This document shows positions 35,398-44,706 of a stretch of DNA of 64,000 nucleotides, one piece after another. Source of the DNA: RBG-16-64-13 sp963718375 (GTDB lineage: Bacteria; Actinomycetota; Thermoleophilia; RBG-16-64-13); NCBI GenBank assembly GCA_963718375.1, contig CAVQZD010000004.1, positions 186,001 through 250,000 of the forward strand. The letters run 5' to 3'. A program made the translations under genes and the position numbers. The notes beneath the pieces are model-generated. The model did no database searches. It was given only the letters and a program-made list of their open reading frames with translations, and was not told the origin of the DNA. Each line of letters starts with the position of its first letter. The first letter of the stretch is position 1.

Positions 35398-35796
35398 ATG
35401 GTTGAGGCAGGGTTTCACAGGATCCTATTGGGCTATGACGGCTCCGAAGACTCGGAGAAGGCGGCGCAGTTGGCGGTGACGCTGGCGAAGAAGTTCGAGG
35501 CGACGGTGATCGTCTGCCACGCGTTCGGACACATGCCCCTCACCTCAAAACCGAGTGAAGTCCGCCGCTTGGTCAATCCCTTGGTGGAACGCCTGAACAA
35601 GCTCGGCGTCACCACCCAGGTCGCTATCCCTGACGTGATTCCGGCCCAAGGCATCCTCGACTCCGCTGATCAGAATCACGCAGACCTGATCATATTGGGC
35701 AGTCGAGGGAGAGGCACGTTCGCCAACCTACTTCTGGGATCCACCGCCGAGAGAGTGCTGCGGTACGCCAAGGTCCCCGTGCTGATCGCCCGATGA
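35398..35796 (+). CDS. Universal stress protein, ATP-binding type
   Basis: A 132-residue UspA-fold protein. HRILLGYDGSEDSEKAAQLA opens the domain, and GSRGRGTFANLLLGSTAERVLRYAKVPVLI is the ATP-binding G-2x-G-9x-G(S/T) signature. Single domain of the usual length, cytoplasmic. GGAGGAGAG precedes the ATG. It overlaps the next gene by four bases (ATGA), so it is linked to the membrane protein. Confidence 0.93.
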   Translation: MVEAGFHRILLGYDGSEDSEKAAQLAVTLAKKFEATVIVCHAFGHMPLTSKPSEVRRLVNPLVERLNKLGVTTQVAIPDVIPAQGILDSADQNHADLIILGSRGRGTFANLLLGSTAERVLRYAKVPVLIAR

Positions 35797-36542
35797 AGCG
35801 GGCCGATCGCCGCTGGCTGTGGGCGCTGGCCGTAGGGTTGCTGGCCGCTTCCGCCGTCCTCTATGCCGTGCAGATCGCCATATTCGACCGCGCAGAAGAC
35901 ACCTTCTTCTATCTCTTTCAGGATCTGGCCTTCCTGCCACTCACAGTGCTCTTGGTGGGCGTGGTCATCGAGCGCCTGATCTCTGTGCGTGAGAGAAGAG
36001 CGCTGGTCCACAAGCTGAACATGGTCGTGGGGACCTTCTTCAGCGAACTCGGCACCCCCCTTCTCGCCGAACTACTGCCTGCCATGGCAGCGGCGCCAGA
36101 GATCAAGGAGACGCTGCACCTCACAACGGCCTGGCAACGACCAGACTTCGCCCGAGCTTCCGACTTCGCGCGGCGGCTGGAATGCTCGATAGACCTCAGC
36201 AAGATCGACCGCTTGGCACTAAGGGACCACATGGTCCAACAAAGGCCTTTCATATTGCGACTGCTGGAGAACCCTAATCTGATGGAGCACGAACGCTTCA
36301 CGGACCTCCTGTGGGCCGTGCACCATCTAGAGGAGGAACTCCAAGCGAGGACCACACTCGCCGAGCTATCTGCCGCAGATGAGGCCCACCTGGAGGTGGA
36401 CGTACGCCGAGCCTTTAACGCGCTGCTGGCGGAGTGGGTACTCTACGTGCAGCACCTCAAGGCCGACTACCCCTACCTCTTCTCCCTAGTGGTGCGCACG
36501 CACCCGTTCCAGGACAAGCCTTCTGCGATAGTGACCGGCTAG
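35793..36542 (+). CDS. Conserved hypothetical membrane protein
   Basis: A 249-residue protein with two N-terminal helices (about 9-27 and 43-62), the second ending in VIERLISVRERR, followed by an all-helical cytoplasmic domain with repeated FxxxL and LLENPNLMEHERFTDLLWAVHHLEEEL-type stretches and a final LYVQHLKADYPYLFSLVVRTHPF. Similar proteins with the same tail occur near UspA genes, from memory; no function is assigned. Coupled to UspA. Confidence 0.7.
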   Translation: MKRADRRWLWALAVGLLAASAVLYAVQIAIFDRAEDTFFYLFQDLAFLPLTVLLVGVVIERLISVRERRALVHKLNMVVGTFFSELGTPLLAELLPAMAAAPEIKETLHLTTAWQRPDFARASDFARRLECSIDLSKIDRLALRDHMVQQRPFILRLLENPNLMEHERFTDLLWAVHHLEEELQARTTLAELSAADEAHLEVDVRRAFNALLAEWVLYVQHLKADYPYLFSLVVRTHPFQDKPSAIVTG

Positions 36543-36552
36543 CGGCAGACCT

Positions 36553-37344
36553 TCACAGCTCGGCGTAGGGCAGCGCGAAGGTGTCGCCTCGATTTATGTC
36601 CCCGCTCTCGTAGCCCAGCGTGAACCAACGGACCCGCTGAGCGAGAGTCCCGTGCGTGAATGAGTCAGGCATCGACCAGCCTTCTCCCATCTGGCGCAAG
36701 TCGCCATAGCCGACCACGTTGGCGGCCGCGATGGCTTGCTCGATATCACTCTCCCGCAGCCACTTTCGGTCGCCTTGGTACCTCGCGGCCAGACCTGCAT
36801 AGAAGTCGGCCTGCAGTTCGGCGCGCAGCCAGAGTTCGCTGCGCAGGACCTCGCTTGCATCCACCCCCGCAGCCTCGATCCGGCCGAGGAAACCGAGTCG
36901 GTCCTGGACGGCGTGTCCGACTTCGTGGGCGATCACGTAGGCTTGAGCGGCGTCCCCGATCGCGCCGTACTCCTCCTGAAGGTCGCCATAAAAGCCCAGG
37001 TCGATGTTGATAGTCCCGTCGCTGGCGGAGTAGAACGGACCGGTAGCGGACGCATTCGCCTCTGAAGAAGTCGGCACCATACCGCTGAAGAGGACGAGCG
37101 CCGGGCGTACATAGTCTCTGCCCATCGATCGGAACTGCTCCGTCCAACAGTCCGCTGTGTCCGCCGCCACCGCGCTGATGAAGTCGCTTCTGGCTTCAAG
37201 TGTCCCGGCCACGGCAGTCGGGGTAGCTTGGGCAGCATCGTCGATGCTGTCACCTCCGCATCCCCAGGACAATGAAAGGAGGGCAGCCACGAACACGACC
37301 ACCCAGCGGCGATCCTTCCACAGCCGTTTCTCCTGCCACCCCAT
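36553..37344 (-). CDS. Neutral zinc metallopeptidase lipoprotein (YpfJ/KPN_02809 family)
   Basis: A 263-residue protein with a lipobox (LSWGC, Cys 29) and the family signature IDLGFYGDL followed by QAYVIAHEVGHAVQDRLG, where HEVGH (140-144) binds zinc; ELQADFYAG supplies the third ligand. The C-terminal SFTHGTLAQRVRWFTLGYESGD is family-typical. Anchored outside the cell. Its physiological substrates are unknown. AGGAGG precedes the ATG, and a TATGAT box lies just upstream. It converges with the UspA operon. Confidence 0.88.
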   Translation of the reverse strand: MGWQEKRLWKDRRWVVVFVAALLSLSWGCGGDSIDDAAQATPTAVAGTLEARSDFISAVAADTADCWTEQFRSMGRDYVRPALVLFSGMVPTSSEANASATGPFYSASDGTINIDLGFYGDLQEEYGAIGDAAQAYVIAHEVGHAVQDRLGFLGRIEAAGVDASEVLRSELWLRAELQADFYAGLAARYQGDRKWLRESDIEQAIAAANVVGYGDLRQMGEGWSMPDSFTHGTLAQRVRWFTLGYESGDINRGDTFALPYAEL

Positions 37345-37395
37345 ACGGGCCTCCTCGTCTCAGAAATCATACCCCGTCCACCGGCTCATGCGGAA

Positions 37396-37424
37396 TTGTC
37401 CCCCGCACATCATACTGGTATCGT
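37396..37424 (+). promoter_or_regulatory. Candidate promoter of the DHA2 transporter gene
   Basis: TTGTCC (37396-37401) and TATCGT (37419-37424) are spaced by 17 bases, about 58 bases ahead of the start at 37483. A fair, not strong, sigma match. No operator palindrome is obvious. Confidence 0.35.
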
Positions 37425-37482
37425 TGTCCGCAATCTGGTCCGCGGTCCCCGCTAAGCCTGCAGCCCCAATATGGAGAGTGCC

Positions 37483-39102
37483 ATGTCATCAGCGGAATCC
37501 ACAGCCTCGATCGAGCCGGTGATATCCAAGAAGAGAGCCTGGTTGGTGCTGTTCACCATCACGTCCATCCTCTTCCTCACGTTCTTGGACACCACCATCA
37601 TGGGCGTGGCCGCCGTCGACCTGCAGGAGACTCTGCAGACCTCGGTCTCCGACCTCCAGTGGATCATCAACGCGTACGCCTTGCCTTTCGCGGCCCTCAT
37701 GCTCCCGTTCGGCACTCTGGGCGACCGGATAGGGCGCAAGAAGGTGATGTTGGGTGGCATCGCCGTGTTCGCGGGGGGCTCTCTCTTTGGCGCGCTAGCA
37801 GAGAGCACACCGCAGCTCATAGCCTCTCGAGCGATCATGGGCGTTGGCGCCGCGGCCTGTGAACCCGGCACCTTGTCGGTCCTACGTCAGATCTATCCTG
37901 ACCGCAAGGAGCGTGCCCGCGCCGTCGGCTGGTGGGCGGCGATGGCCGGCTTGGCTCTGGCCATGGGTCCCGTAATCGGCGGCGTTCTTGTGTCGCTTAA
38001 CGGATGGCCGGCGATCTTCTGGTTCAACTTGGCCGCCGGCGTGGTGGTGCTGGCGGCAGCCATACCTCTGGTGCCAGAGAGTTCGGACCCAGAGACGGGC
38101 AAGACCGACTACGTCGGGTACGTGCTCGGACCCGTGGCTTTGGGCCTCATCGTCTTTGCGATCATCGTCGGCGAATCTCTCGGCTACCTCTCATGGCAGG
38201 TGCTCACTCTGTTCGGTACCGGAGTCGTAGCCATGGTCCTCTTCGTGCTCAACGAATCACGGGTCGAGGCTCCCATGCTTGAGGTCAAGTACTTCAGAAG
38301 GGCGCCTTTCTCGGGCTCACTCACGGTAGCCTTCGCCACCTACTTCGGCGTGTTCTCCATCTTCTTCTTGACCGCGATATTCCTGCAGGTCGTAGCGAGC
38401 TACTCTGCCCTACGGCTGGCCGTCCTGTTCGTGCCCATGGCGGCCTGCTTGATCATCTCCTCCTCCATAGCCGGCAGGTGGGTAGCTGGATTGGGTGCGC
38501 ACGCCCCGGTCACGATAGGGTGTCTCTGCGCCGGCCTCGGCGTTTGGCTGACCAACTTGGCCCTCGGAGGGGAGACCCACTTCAACTTCCTGCTTCTCAC
38601 CTTGGCTCTCTGTGGTGTGGGCTTCGGTATCGCGGTGGTGCCAATCACCACAGTGGCCCTTTCAGCTTTGCCCTCCAAGCATTCCGGCATGGCCGCCTCC
38701 GCCACCACTACTACCCGAGAGGTGGGCACCGTTCTGGGTGTCGCAGTCCTGGGTTCGCTCTTCAACAACCGCCTGCTGACCTTCCTCTCGGCCCGTCTGC
38801 AGGAGTACGGTTGGCCGGCGGATCAGCAGCAGACGATCATCGACGGCGTGCTCACGGGAAAGGTACCCCTGGGCTTCGACGCCTACCAACCGGTGATCGA
38901 CAATCCGACCATGGCGACAGTCGAGAAGCTGTTCCCCGATCCCAGTGCCCCCCAGCGAGAAATCGCTGAGGGCATCGTCAAGGCTACGCAGGCCGCCTTC
39001 GACGCGGTGGGCAACGGTGTCGGCTGGTCGCTGTGGGTCGCAGGCGGCTTCATCCTGGCTGCAGGAGTCGTGGCCTTCTTCACCTTCCCCCGGAACGCCT
39101 AG
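37483..39102 (+). CDS. DHA2-family MFS drug/metabolite exporter, 14 helices
   Basis: A 539-residue integral membrane protein. It has the DHA2 opening LFLTFLDTTIMGVAAVDLQ, the motif-A loop GTLGDRIGRKKV, motif C with GPVIGG and about fourteen helices, with a cytoplasmic or outer loop near 440-490. Family members are proton-coupled exporters of drugs or metabolites, the EmrB/QacA type. The ATG at 37483 has GGAG seven bases upstream; the ATG at 37471 lacks a ribosome site. Monocistronic and convergent with ETF-QO. Confidence 0.9.
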   Translation: MSSAESTASIEPVISKKRAWLVLFTITSILFLTFLDTTIMGVAAVDLQETLQTSVSDLQWIINAYALPFAALMLPFGTLGDRIGRKKVMLGGIAVFAGGSLFGALAESTPQLIASRAIMGVGAAACEPGTLSVLRQIYPDRKERARAVGWWAAMAGLALAMGPVIGGVLVSLNGWPAIFWFNLAAGVVVLAAAIPLVPESSDPETGKTDYVGYVLGPVALGLIVFAIIVGESLGYLSWQVLTLFGTGVVAMVLFVLNESRVEAPMLEVKYFRRAPFSGSLTVAFATYFGVFSIFFLTAIFLQVVASYSALRLAVLFVPMAACLIISSSIAGRWVAGLGAHAPVTIGCLCAGLGVWLTNLALGGETHFNFLLLTLALCGVGFGIAVVPITTVALSALPSKHSGMAASATTTTREVGTVLGVAVLGSLFNNRLLTFLSARLQEYGWPADQQQTIIDGVLTGKVPLGFDAYQPVIDNPTMATVEKLFPDPSAPQREIAEGIVKATQAAFDAVGNGVGWSLWVAGGFILAAGVVAFFTFPRNA

Positions 39103-39116
39103 CGTCGGGGGCGAGA

Positions 39117-40802
39117 CTACATCACGGTGTACTTGGGCCCGCCTCCGCCTTCCGGCGGCACCCACTCGATGTTCTCGAACGGGTCTTTGATGTCGCAGGT
39201 CTTGCAGTGTACGCAGTTGGAGAAGTTGATCTTCAGAGACTTCTTGCCGGCGGAGTCGGTCTCCATCTCATAGACGCTCGCGGGGCAGAAGCGGACGCAA
39301 GGATTGCCGTACTTCTCCGCGCACTCGCCGTAGCAGATGTCCAGATCCAGCACCTTCAGATGACAAGGCTGCGCTTCTTCGTGGGTAGCGCCTGAATAGT
39401 AGACATCAGTCTCTTTGTCGAAGGTCAGCTTGCCATCGTACTTGATGTCACCCCTGGCCTCCTCAGACGGCGTCGCCTTCCCGTAGCGCGAGGCGATGGT
39501 CGCGAGATGCTCGTGGTCCGGCTTCGCCGGCAACCGGTCGGCGACCACCCTGCCTCCTAGGAGGAACTGGGCGCCAGCGGTCGCGAGGCCGCGCCACAGA
39601 CCACGAGTCATAGCCTGATGGAAATTCCGGACCTTGCGTAGGCCCTTCATCTCCAAGGACGCCAGCATGGCTATCGGGTAGCCAGCAAGTCGCTCGTCGG
39701 TGACATCGTCGTCCAACAGCGCCTCGAAGATGGCCTCGGCGGCCGCCATGCCTGATCGCATGGCTAGGTCGATACCCTTGATCCTCTGGGCATTGAACAG
39801 ATTGGCGGCGTCGCCGATGATCATGCCGCCTGGGAAGGCGAGTTCGGGCACCGAGTAGAGACCACCCACCGGCACCGTCTTGGCACCGTACTGTACTAGC
39901 TTGCCACCCTGGAGGATGCCGCTCACCAACGGGTGGAGTTTGAACTTCTGGAACTCCCGATGCGGGTCCAGGAACGGGTCGCCGTAGTCCAGACTGGTGA
40001 GTTGCCCCACCGCCACTTGACTATTCGTCATGCCGTACAGGAAGCCCCCACCGAAAGCGTCATTCGGGAGCGGGTAGCCCATGGTATGCATCACTTCACC
40101 TGGCTCTAGGCGAGCCTCGGGTAGCTCCCAGACTTCCTTCACCCCGACTTCGAACCCGGCCGGGTTGCCACCCGCGGCCAAATCGAAGTGGGCGATGACC
40201 TCCTTGGTCAGACTGCCGCGCGAACCCTCGCCCAGCACAGTCACTCTGGCGTGCAGGTCGGTGCCGGGCTCGAAGTTGCCCTTCTTGTTGCCCTGGGCGT
40301 CCAGACCCTTATCACCCGTGCGCACGCCGATGACGCGGTCGCCTTCGTACAGCACCTCCACACCGGCGAACTCAGGGAAGATGTTGACCCCGGCCTTTTC
40401 GGCAAGGCCTGCCATCCACTGGTTCAGCTTGGACATCGAGACAACGTGGTTGCCGCGGTTGTTCAAGGGCGGAGGAGTGAGGGGCAGCTTGATCTTGCCG
40501 CTCTTGGTCAGGAAGTAGATGGACTCCTTCTTGACCTCGCCCTCCAACGGGGCACCCTTCTCCACGTAGTCGGGCACCAATTCCTCGAGCGGCCCTGGCG
40601 CCATGACCGCGCCCGAGATGCCGTGGGCTCCAGGCGAAGCCCCCTTCTCCAAGACGACGATGAAGACCTCGTCCAGCTTCTTGCCTTCGCCCTTCTTCTT
40701 GTGCTCGGCGATGAGGTTCGAAAGGTGCAAGGCACCGCTCAATGACGCGATGCCGGCTCCTACGAAGAGGACGTCGACCTCCATAACTTCTCTATCAGCC
40801 AC
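39117..40802 (-). CDS. Electron transfer flavoprotein:quinone oxidoreductase
   Basis: A 561-residue membrane-associated flavoprotein that takes electrons from ETF to the quinone pool. The FAD motif is DVLFVGAGIASLSGALHLS, GGMIIGDAANLFNAQRIKGIDLAMRSG closes the FAD site, and the C-terminal ferredoxin-like domain has CVRFCPASVYE and CVHCKTCDIKDPFENIEWVPPEGGGG, the 4Fe-4S region of ETF-QO. The GTG start (40802) overlaps etfA by eight bases; an ATG six codons later is possible. Part of etfB-etfA-ETF-QO. Confidence 0.93.
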   Translation of the reverse strand: MADREVMEVDVLFVGAGIASLSGALHLSNLIAEHKKKGEGKKLDEVFIVVLEKGASPGAHGISGAVMAPGPLEELVPDYVEKGAPLEGEVKKESIYFLTKSGKIKLPLTPPPLNNRGNHVVSMSKLNQWMAGLAEKAGVNIFPEFAGVEVLYEGDRVIGVRTGDKGLDAQGNKKGNFEPGTDLHARVTVLGEGSRGSLTKEVIAHFDLAAGGNPAGFEVGVKEVWELPEARLEPGEVMHTMGYPLPNDAFGGGFLYGMTNSQVAVGQLTSLDYGDPFLDPHREFQKFKLHPLVSGILQGGKLVQYGAKTVPVGGLYSVPELAFPGGMIIGDAANLFNAQRIKGIDLAMRSGMAAAEAIFEALLDDDVTDERLAGYPIAMLASLEMKGLRKVRNFHQAMTRGLWRGLATAGAQFLLGGRVVADRLPAKPDHEHLATIASRYGKATPSEEARGDIKYDGKLTFDKETDVYYSGATHEEAQPCHLKVLDLDICYGECAEKYGNPCVRFCPASVYEMETDSAGKKSLKINFSNCVHCKTCDIKDPFENIEWVPPEGGGGPKYTVM

Positions 40803-41790
40803 AGTCGCTGCCCTTCCGCTTCTTCAGCTCTTCCACCAGAGCCGGCACGACCGTGTTCAGGTCGCCCACGACGCCGTAGTCGGCGAAGGTGAATATCGGC
40901 GCCTCGGGATCGCGGTTTATCGCCACGATGCACTTGGAGCTCTGCATACCGGCGCGGTGCTGGATCGAGCCGGAGATGCCGCAGGCGATGTAAAGCTGCG
41001 GCGACACCGTCTTGCCGGTCTGGCCCACCTGGGCTTGATGATGGATCCAACCCTCGTCCACTATCGCGCGGCTGGCTCCCACAGCGGCACCCAACTCGTC
41101 GGCCAACTCTTGTATGAGCTTCAGGTTGTCGGCGCTGCCGATGCCGCGACCGCCCGCGACCACGATGGTGGCTTCCTCGAGGCTGAGGACGCCCGCGTTC
41201 TCGGTGACCACGTCCACCACCTTGGCCAGCAGGCCGGCGGGGGTGAAGTCTACGGCCAGCGAGATCACTTCAGGCTCCACCGGTGCTTCCGCGCGCTCGA
41301 GCACGTTGGAGCGCACGGTCGCGATCACCGGACTGGCGGTCGCCTCTTTCTCTACGATCACGCTGCCGCCGAAGCAAGGATGGGTGACCTTGACGCCGCC
41401 CCCCGACGCCTCAATGCCGGTCACATCGACGAGCACGCCCACCCCGAGCCGGGCCGCGCAAGCGGCGGCCACATCGCGCCCGTCGGCGGAACCCGAACAC
41501 AACACCACCGCCGGATCGGCGGCCGCTATGGCAGCCACGGCCACATCGGTGGACGGACCGGAGCGGAAGGTGGCCAGCTCCGGACTCTCTGCGGTGTACA
41601 CCCGCTCAGCACCGTATTTGCCGGCTTGGGCCACGTACGGCTTGGCGTCGGCACCTGCCACCACCACGCTCACAGGTCCACCAAGGGCGCCAGCCAACTC
41701 CCGCGCCTTGGTGATGCTCTCCAGGGTCACGTTGGCGAGCTTGCCGTCCTTGGACTCGCCTACGACAAGGATGCCTTTCTTGTCACTCAC
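40795..41790 (-). CDS. etfA: Electron transfer flavoprotein alpha subunit
   Basis: A 331-residue FAD-binding subunit. The C-terminal domain has VVAGGRGIGSADNLKLIQELADELGAAVGASRAIVDEGW and GQTGKTVSPQLYIACGISGSIQHRAGM, the conserved FAD site, then VAINRDPEAPIFTFADYGVVGDL. It accepts electrons from dehydrogenases with the beta subunit. No ferredoxin-like extension of the bifurcating type is seen. It begins 16 bases after etfB. Confidence 0.95.
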   Translation of the reverse strand: MSDKKGILVVGESKDGKLANVTLESITKARELAGALGGPVSVVVAGADAKPYVAQAGKYGAERVYTAESPELATFRSGPSTDVAVAAIAAADPAVVLCSGSADGRDVAAACAARLGVGVLVDVTGIEASGGGVKVTHPCFGGSVIVEKEATASPVIATVRSNVLERAEAPVEPEVISLAVDFTPAGLLAKVVDVVTENAGVLSLEEATIVVAGGRGIGSADNLKLIQELADELGAAVGASRAIVDEGWIHHQAQVGQTGKTVSPQLYIACGISGSIQHRAGMQSSKCIVAINRDPEAPIFTFADYGVVGDLNTVVPALVEELKKRKGSDCG

Positions 41791-41806
41791 TTGACTGTCT
41801 CCTTGG

Positions 41807-42583
41807 CTAGACGAGCTTCTTGCCCGTTAGGTATTCGACTATCTTGACGGCTCCGGTGCCGTCGTCCTCCACCTTCTCCCCCGCCTGGCGCGGCTCGGGA
41901 GTACGAGCGGACAGCACCTTGGTCTTCGCGCCGTCCAGCCCTATCTGGCTTGCGTCTAGCGACAATGCCGCAGCATCCTTGGCATCGATGGTCTTGGTCT
42001 TGGCGGTCATGATGCCCTTCATAGAGGGGAACCGAGGCTCGTTGATGCCCTTGATGACCGAGATCACAGCAGGCGTCGGGCACTCCAGCTTGACGTAACC
42101 GGTCTCGGTCTCGCGGTTCGCGGTCAGCTTTCCATCGTCGACCTCCACCTTGGCAAGCGCCGAGAGCAGCGGCAGGCCCATGCGCTCGGCCACAGCCGCG
42201 GGCGCGCAGCCCGTCTCGCCGTCCGTGGAACGCACCCCGAAGATGATGAGGTCGGCACCGACGGTCTTGAGGGCCTCGGCCAAAGCATAGGCAGTACCCT
42301 GCACGTCCGAGCCGGCCAGCGCTGGATCGCTCACTAGTACGGCCTTATCCGCACCCATGGCCAAAGCCTTGCGGACCGCATCGGTGGCGGTATCGGGTCC
42401 CATGCACACGGCGGTCACCTCGCCGCCATGAGCCTCTTTGATGCGGAGAGCTGCCTCCACCGCGTACTCATCGTACGGATTAAGGACGCTCGCCACGCCG
42501 CGGTCGAGGCGCCACGAAGCCGGGTCGAGCTTCACCTCGGCCTCCGTATCGACCACCTGCTTTACGCATACTGCGATGTTCAT
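41807..42583 (-). CDS. etfB: Electron transfer flavoprotein beta subunit
   Basis: A 258-residue subunit with MNIAVCVKQVVDTE, the CMGPDTATDAVRKALAMGADKAVLV element and the recognition region GINEPRFPSMKGIMTAK. AGGTGA precedes the ATG. It is first in the operon; the dehydrogenases that feed this ETF are not in the window, so the substrate (fatty acids, amino acids or other acyl-CoAs) is open. A palindromic -10 region lies about 110 bases upstream. Confidence 0.95.
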   Translation of the reverse strand: MNIAVCVKQVVDTEAEVKLDPASWRLDRGVASVLNPYDEYAVEAALRIKEAHGGEVTAVCMGPDTATDAVRKALAMGADKAVLVSDPALAGSDVQGTAYALAEALKTVGADLIIFGVRSTDGETGCAPAAVAERMGLPLLSALAKVEVDDGKLTANRETETGYVKLECPTPAVISVIKGINEPRFPSMKGIMTAKTKTIDAKDAAALSLDASQIGLDGAKTKVLSARTPEPRQAGEKVEDDGTGAVKIVEYLTGKKLV

Positions 42584-42686
42584 CTGTCACCTATCCCTCT
42601 TGAAGCGGAGTCGTCCGCGGTAACTACCGGGGCCACGGCCCCACCAAGACCACGCGCGCCGCCAGGCTCTGGAGAGCCGGGCCGGC

Positions 42687-42719
42687 TTGCGGATTTGTAT
42701 ATGATACCTGCATCCGCCG
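42687..42719 (-). promoter_or_regulatory. Palindromic candidate operator/promoter upstream of etfB
   Basis: GCGGAT (42689-42694) and ATCCGC (42712-42717) form inverted arms 17 bases apart; one flank extends the match (TTGCGGAT). The spacer holds the A+T-rich TATCATATACAAAT on the minus strand, the only -10-like stretch in this G+C-rich gap. A repressor-bound promoter for etfB is inferred. The 209-base gap contains no gene that I can support. Confidence 0.35.
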
Positions 42720-42792
42720 CAAATGCGGACGCCGTGGGAGCACCCGGCGCGCGGCTACGGGTTCTTGACGGAAGCCCCCTGGCGCGCGCCCC

Positions 42793-44394
42793 CTACCAAG
42801 TCTTGTTGGCAGGGTAGAACGAGCGGATAGCCTCCCGCAATAGGCCACAGTCTTCGACCGCGGTGTAGATCAGGTCCGGTTCCCTCCTGACCCCGGTCAG
42901 CAGATGGTACGCGGCCAGGCATTCCAGGGCCGCGCTGAAAGCACCCGCCAGCGGCACGTGGTCCAGGTCGCGCGTGAACGCGCTCACTATGCCCCAGGGA
43001 TGGACCAACCCCTGGGCCTTGAGAGTCCGCATGACCTCGAGGGCGGCTTCAGGATCCTGCCCTACCAGACTCGACATCAGGACGTAATAGGGACGGATCA
43101 ATTCCTCACTTGCCCGGCTGCGAGTGCCACCCGCGATCACCCCCTCGCCGTGCGGATCCTCTCCCATGGATAGTCCGTACAGCCCAAGGCGCGCCGCGAC
43201 CGACCTGGGATGCTTGTGCGCGAAGTGGGCCACCTGCTCCCGCAAGTGGGCACGGCGCGCCGCCAGCCAATCGACTCGCGTGACAGCGTCGGCGTCCGCC
43301 GTCGAGAAGTCAGCATAGAAGAGACCCGGCCATTCCGCACTTACTCCCGTGCCGCCCGGCACAGTACCTGTGCCGTTCAATGACGGGGTGCGGATGCTCC
43401 CTGTGGCCATATGCTCCAGAAGCAGAGCCAGTACGGTCTCGCCGCTCCAGTCGCGCAGGGAATCCTTTGAAGGCTTCCGGTCCTCGGCCTTCAGCCCGGT
43501 AATGACGCGGCCCTCCGCATCGCGCGGGATGTCGATCTCCCTGACAGCGCTCACCAGACCGGCAAGCGTCCTACCGTCCCAGAGCAGCTGAGCGGCCAAC
43601 AGCATCCCGTGGTAGTAGATGCTCGTGCCGACGGTGCTGAAGAGCGTATCTCCGCAGGGTGCCGGCTTCTCACTTTGGAGCCGGACAGCCGCGGGCAGCA
43701 GTCCGTCCATCGTGGGAAGGTCCGCAACAGTCGCGTGGACCTTGTGCAGTATCTGCTCCGCCTGCGCGTGTTTCACCAGACCCAGCCTGCAGGCGACGCT
43801 CGTGGCCAGGCAGAACAGACCCGACGCAGCCACAGAAGCCTGGTCTCCTGCACGCCGAGGCGCGCGCTCGCTGACCGTCCCGCGCTCTGGCGAGTACAGT
43901 CGCGCCAGCTTGCCGTACGAGACGAGGAAGAGCTCCTCTTCCAGGGATACTTCGGGCATCTGAATATCAAGACAGAGAGAATCGAGATCCATCAGTGCAC
44001 CAGGCTCAGCCGTCCAGTGCAGTGACTTGACCTCGCGCAACCCGTCAGGATCCCAGCTGAACCGCAGTTCATGCCATTCGCTGCCCAAGGGGACTTCCTC
44101 TGTCGCCCACCACAGGGTCCGGCCGTCAGCCGACTTGAGTTGCATACGCAACGACCCGGCGCCCTGGGCCCGTATCATCGCTCCCGAGCAACTAGGTTGG
44201 CGCTCCGCTCGCACCAAGGGGAAGCAGCGGGCAAGGTCCAGGCAATCCTGCTTGTCGCTCATGAGCCCGGACAGGCTGTGCCACATGCCCGCGGTTTCGG
44301 CCCCGCAATCCGTGCCCAGGAAGGTACGGGAGCCATCGGCGGGGCGTAGGTCCGCCGTCGACACCCCCCGCGTGATCGGCTGAAGGACGTTCAC
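42793..44394 (-). CDS. Unrecognised 533-residue protein, possibly an alpha/alpha-barrel fold
   Basis: No signal peptide and no membrane segment. The N-terminal 150 residues contain WHSLSGL, LRMQLKSADGRTLWWATEEVPLGSEWHEL and LDSLCLDIQ, which resemble a beta-sandwich carbohydrate-binding module. The C-terminal two thirds are helical, with AARLGLYGLSMGEDPHGEGVIAGG, IRPYYVLMSSLVGQDPEAALEVMRTLKAQGLVHPWGIVSAF and ALECLAAYHLLTG, reminiscent of glucoamylase-like (alpha/alpha)6 barrels. This is a structural guess; no catalytic pair can be assigned. It sits between tRNA-Lys and the etf operon on the same strand. Confidence 0.55.
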   Translation of the reverse strand: MNVLQPITRGVSTADLRPADGSRTFLGTDCGAETAGMWHSLSGLMSDKQDCLDLARCFPLVRAERQPSCSGAMIRAQGAGSLRMQLKSADGRTLWWATEEVPLGSEWHELRFSWDPDGLREVKSLHWTAEPGALMDLDSLCLDIQMPEVSLEEELFLVSYGKLARLYSPERGTVSERAPRRAGDQASVAASGLFCLATSVACRLGLVKHAQAEQILHKVHATVADLPTMDGLLPAAVRLQSEKPAPCGDTLFSTVGTSIYYHGMLLAAQLLWDGRTLAGLVSAVREIDIPRDAEGRVITGLKAEDRKPSKDSLRDWSGETVLALLLEHMATGSIRTPSLNGTGTVPGGTGVSAEWPGLFYADFSTADADAVTRVDWLAARRAHLREQVAHFAHKHPRSVAARLGLYGLSMGEDPHGEGVIAGGTRSRASEELIRPYYVLMSSLVGQDPEAALEVMRTLKAQGLVHPWGIVSAFTRDLDHVPLAGAFSAALECLAAYHLLTGVRREPDLIYTAVEDCGLLREAIRSFYPANKTW

Positions 44395-44494
44395 GGCAGC
44401 CTGCGAGAATGTCTATTGATGGCCCGCGCGTATGCGGAACGAAACGGCACAGCCCCGCCTCCCCGACGAACTCTCCCCCAGCCCCCAACGGAGG

Positions 44495-44567
44495 TGCGCC
44501 CAGAAGGATTCGAACCTTCGACCTTGGGATTAAGAGTCCCCTGCTCTACCAACTAAGCTATGGGCGC
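44495..44567 (-). tRNA. tRNA-Lys (anticodon CTT)
   Basis: The 73-base cloverleaf folds completely: acceptor GCGCCCA pairs with TGGGCGC, D arm GCTC...GAGC, anticodon loop CTCTTAA with CTT at 44532-44534, and T loop TTCGAAT. CCA is not encoded. It decodes AAG. It lies alone between a permease gene and the unrecognised 533-residue protein gene. Confidence 0.95.
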
Positions 44568-44706
44568 AAAGCTACACTCTCGAGCGTCGAGCGCGCACCA
44601 GTTTACCCCAAAGGAGCAGCGGCGGCCACTGCCCGAATGCTCCAACGATCTTCGGTGGTCCCGGTCGTCTGCCGGACTCCCGAGCGCCACATCGCCCGTC
44701 AAGTGA

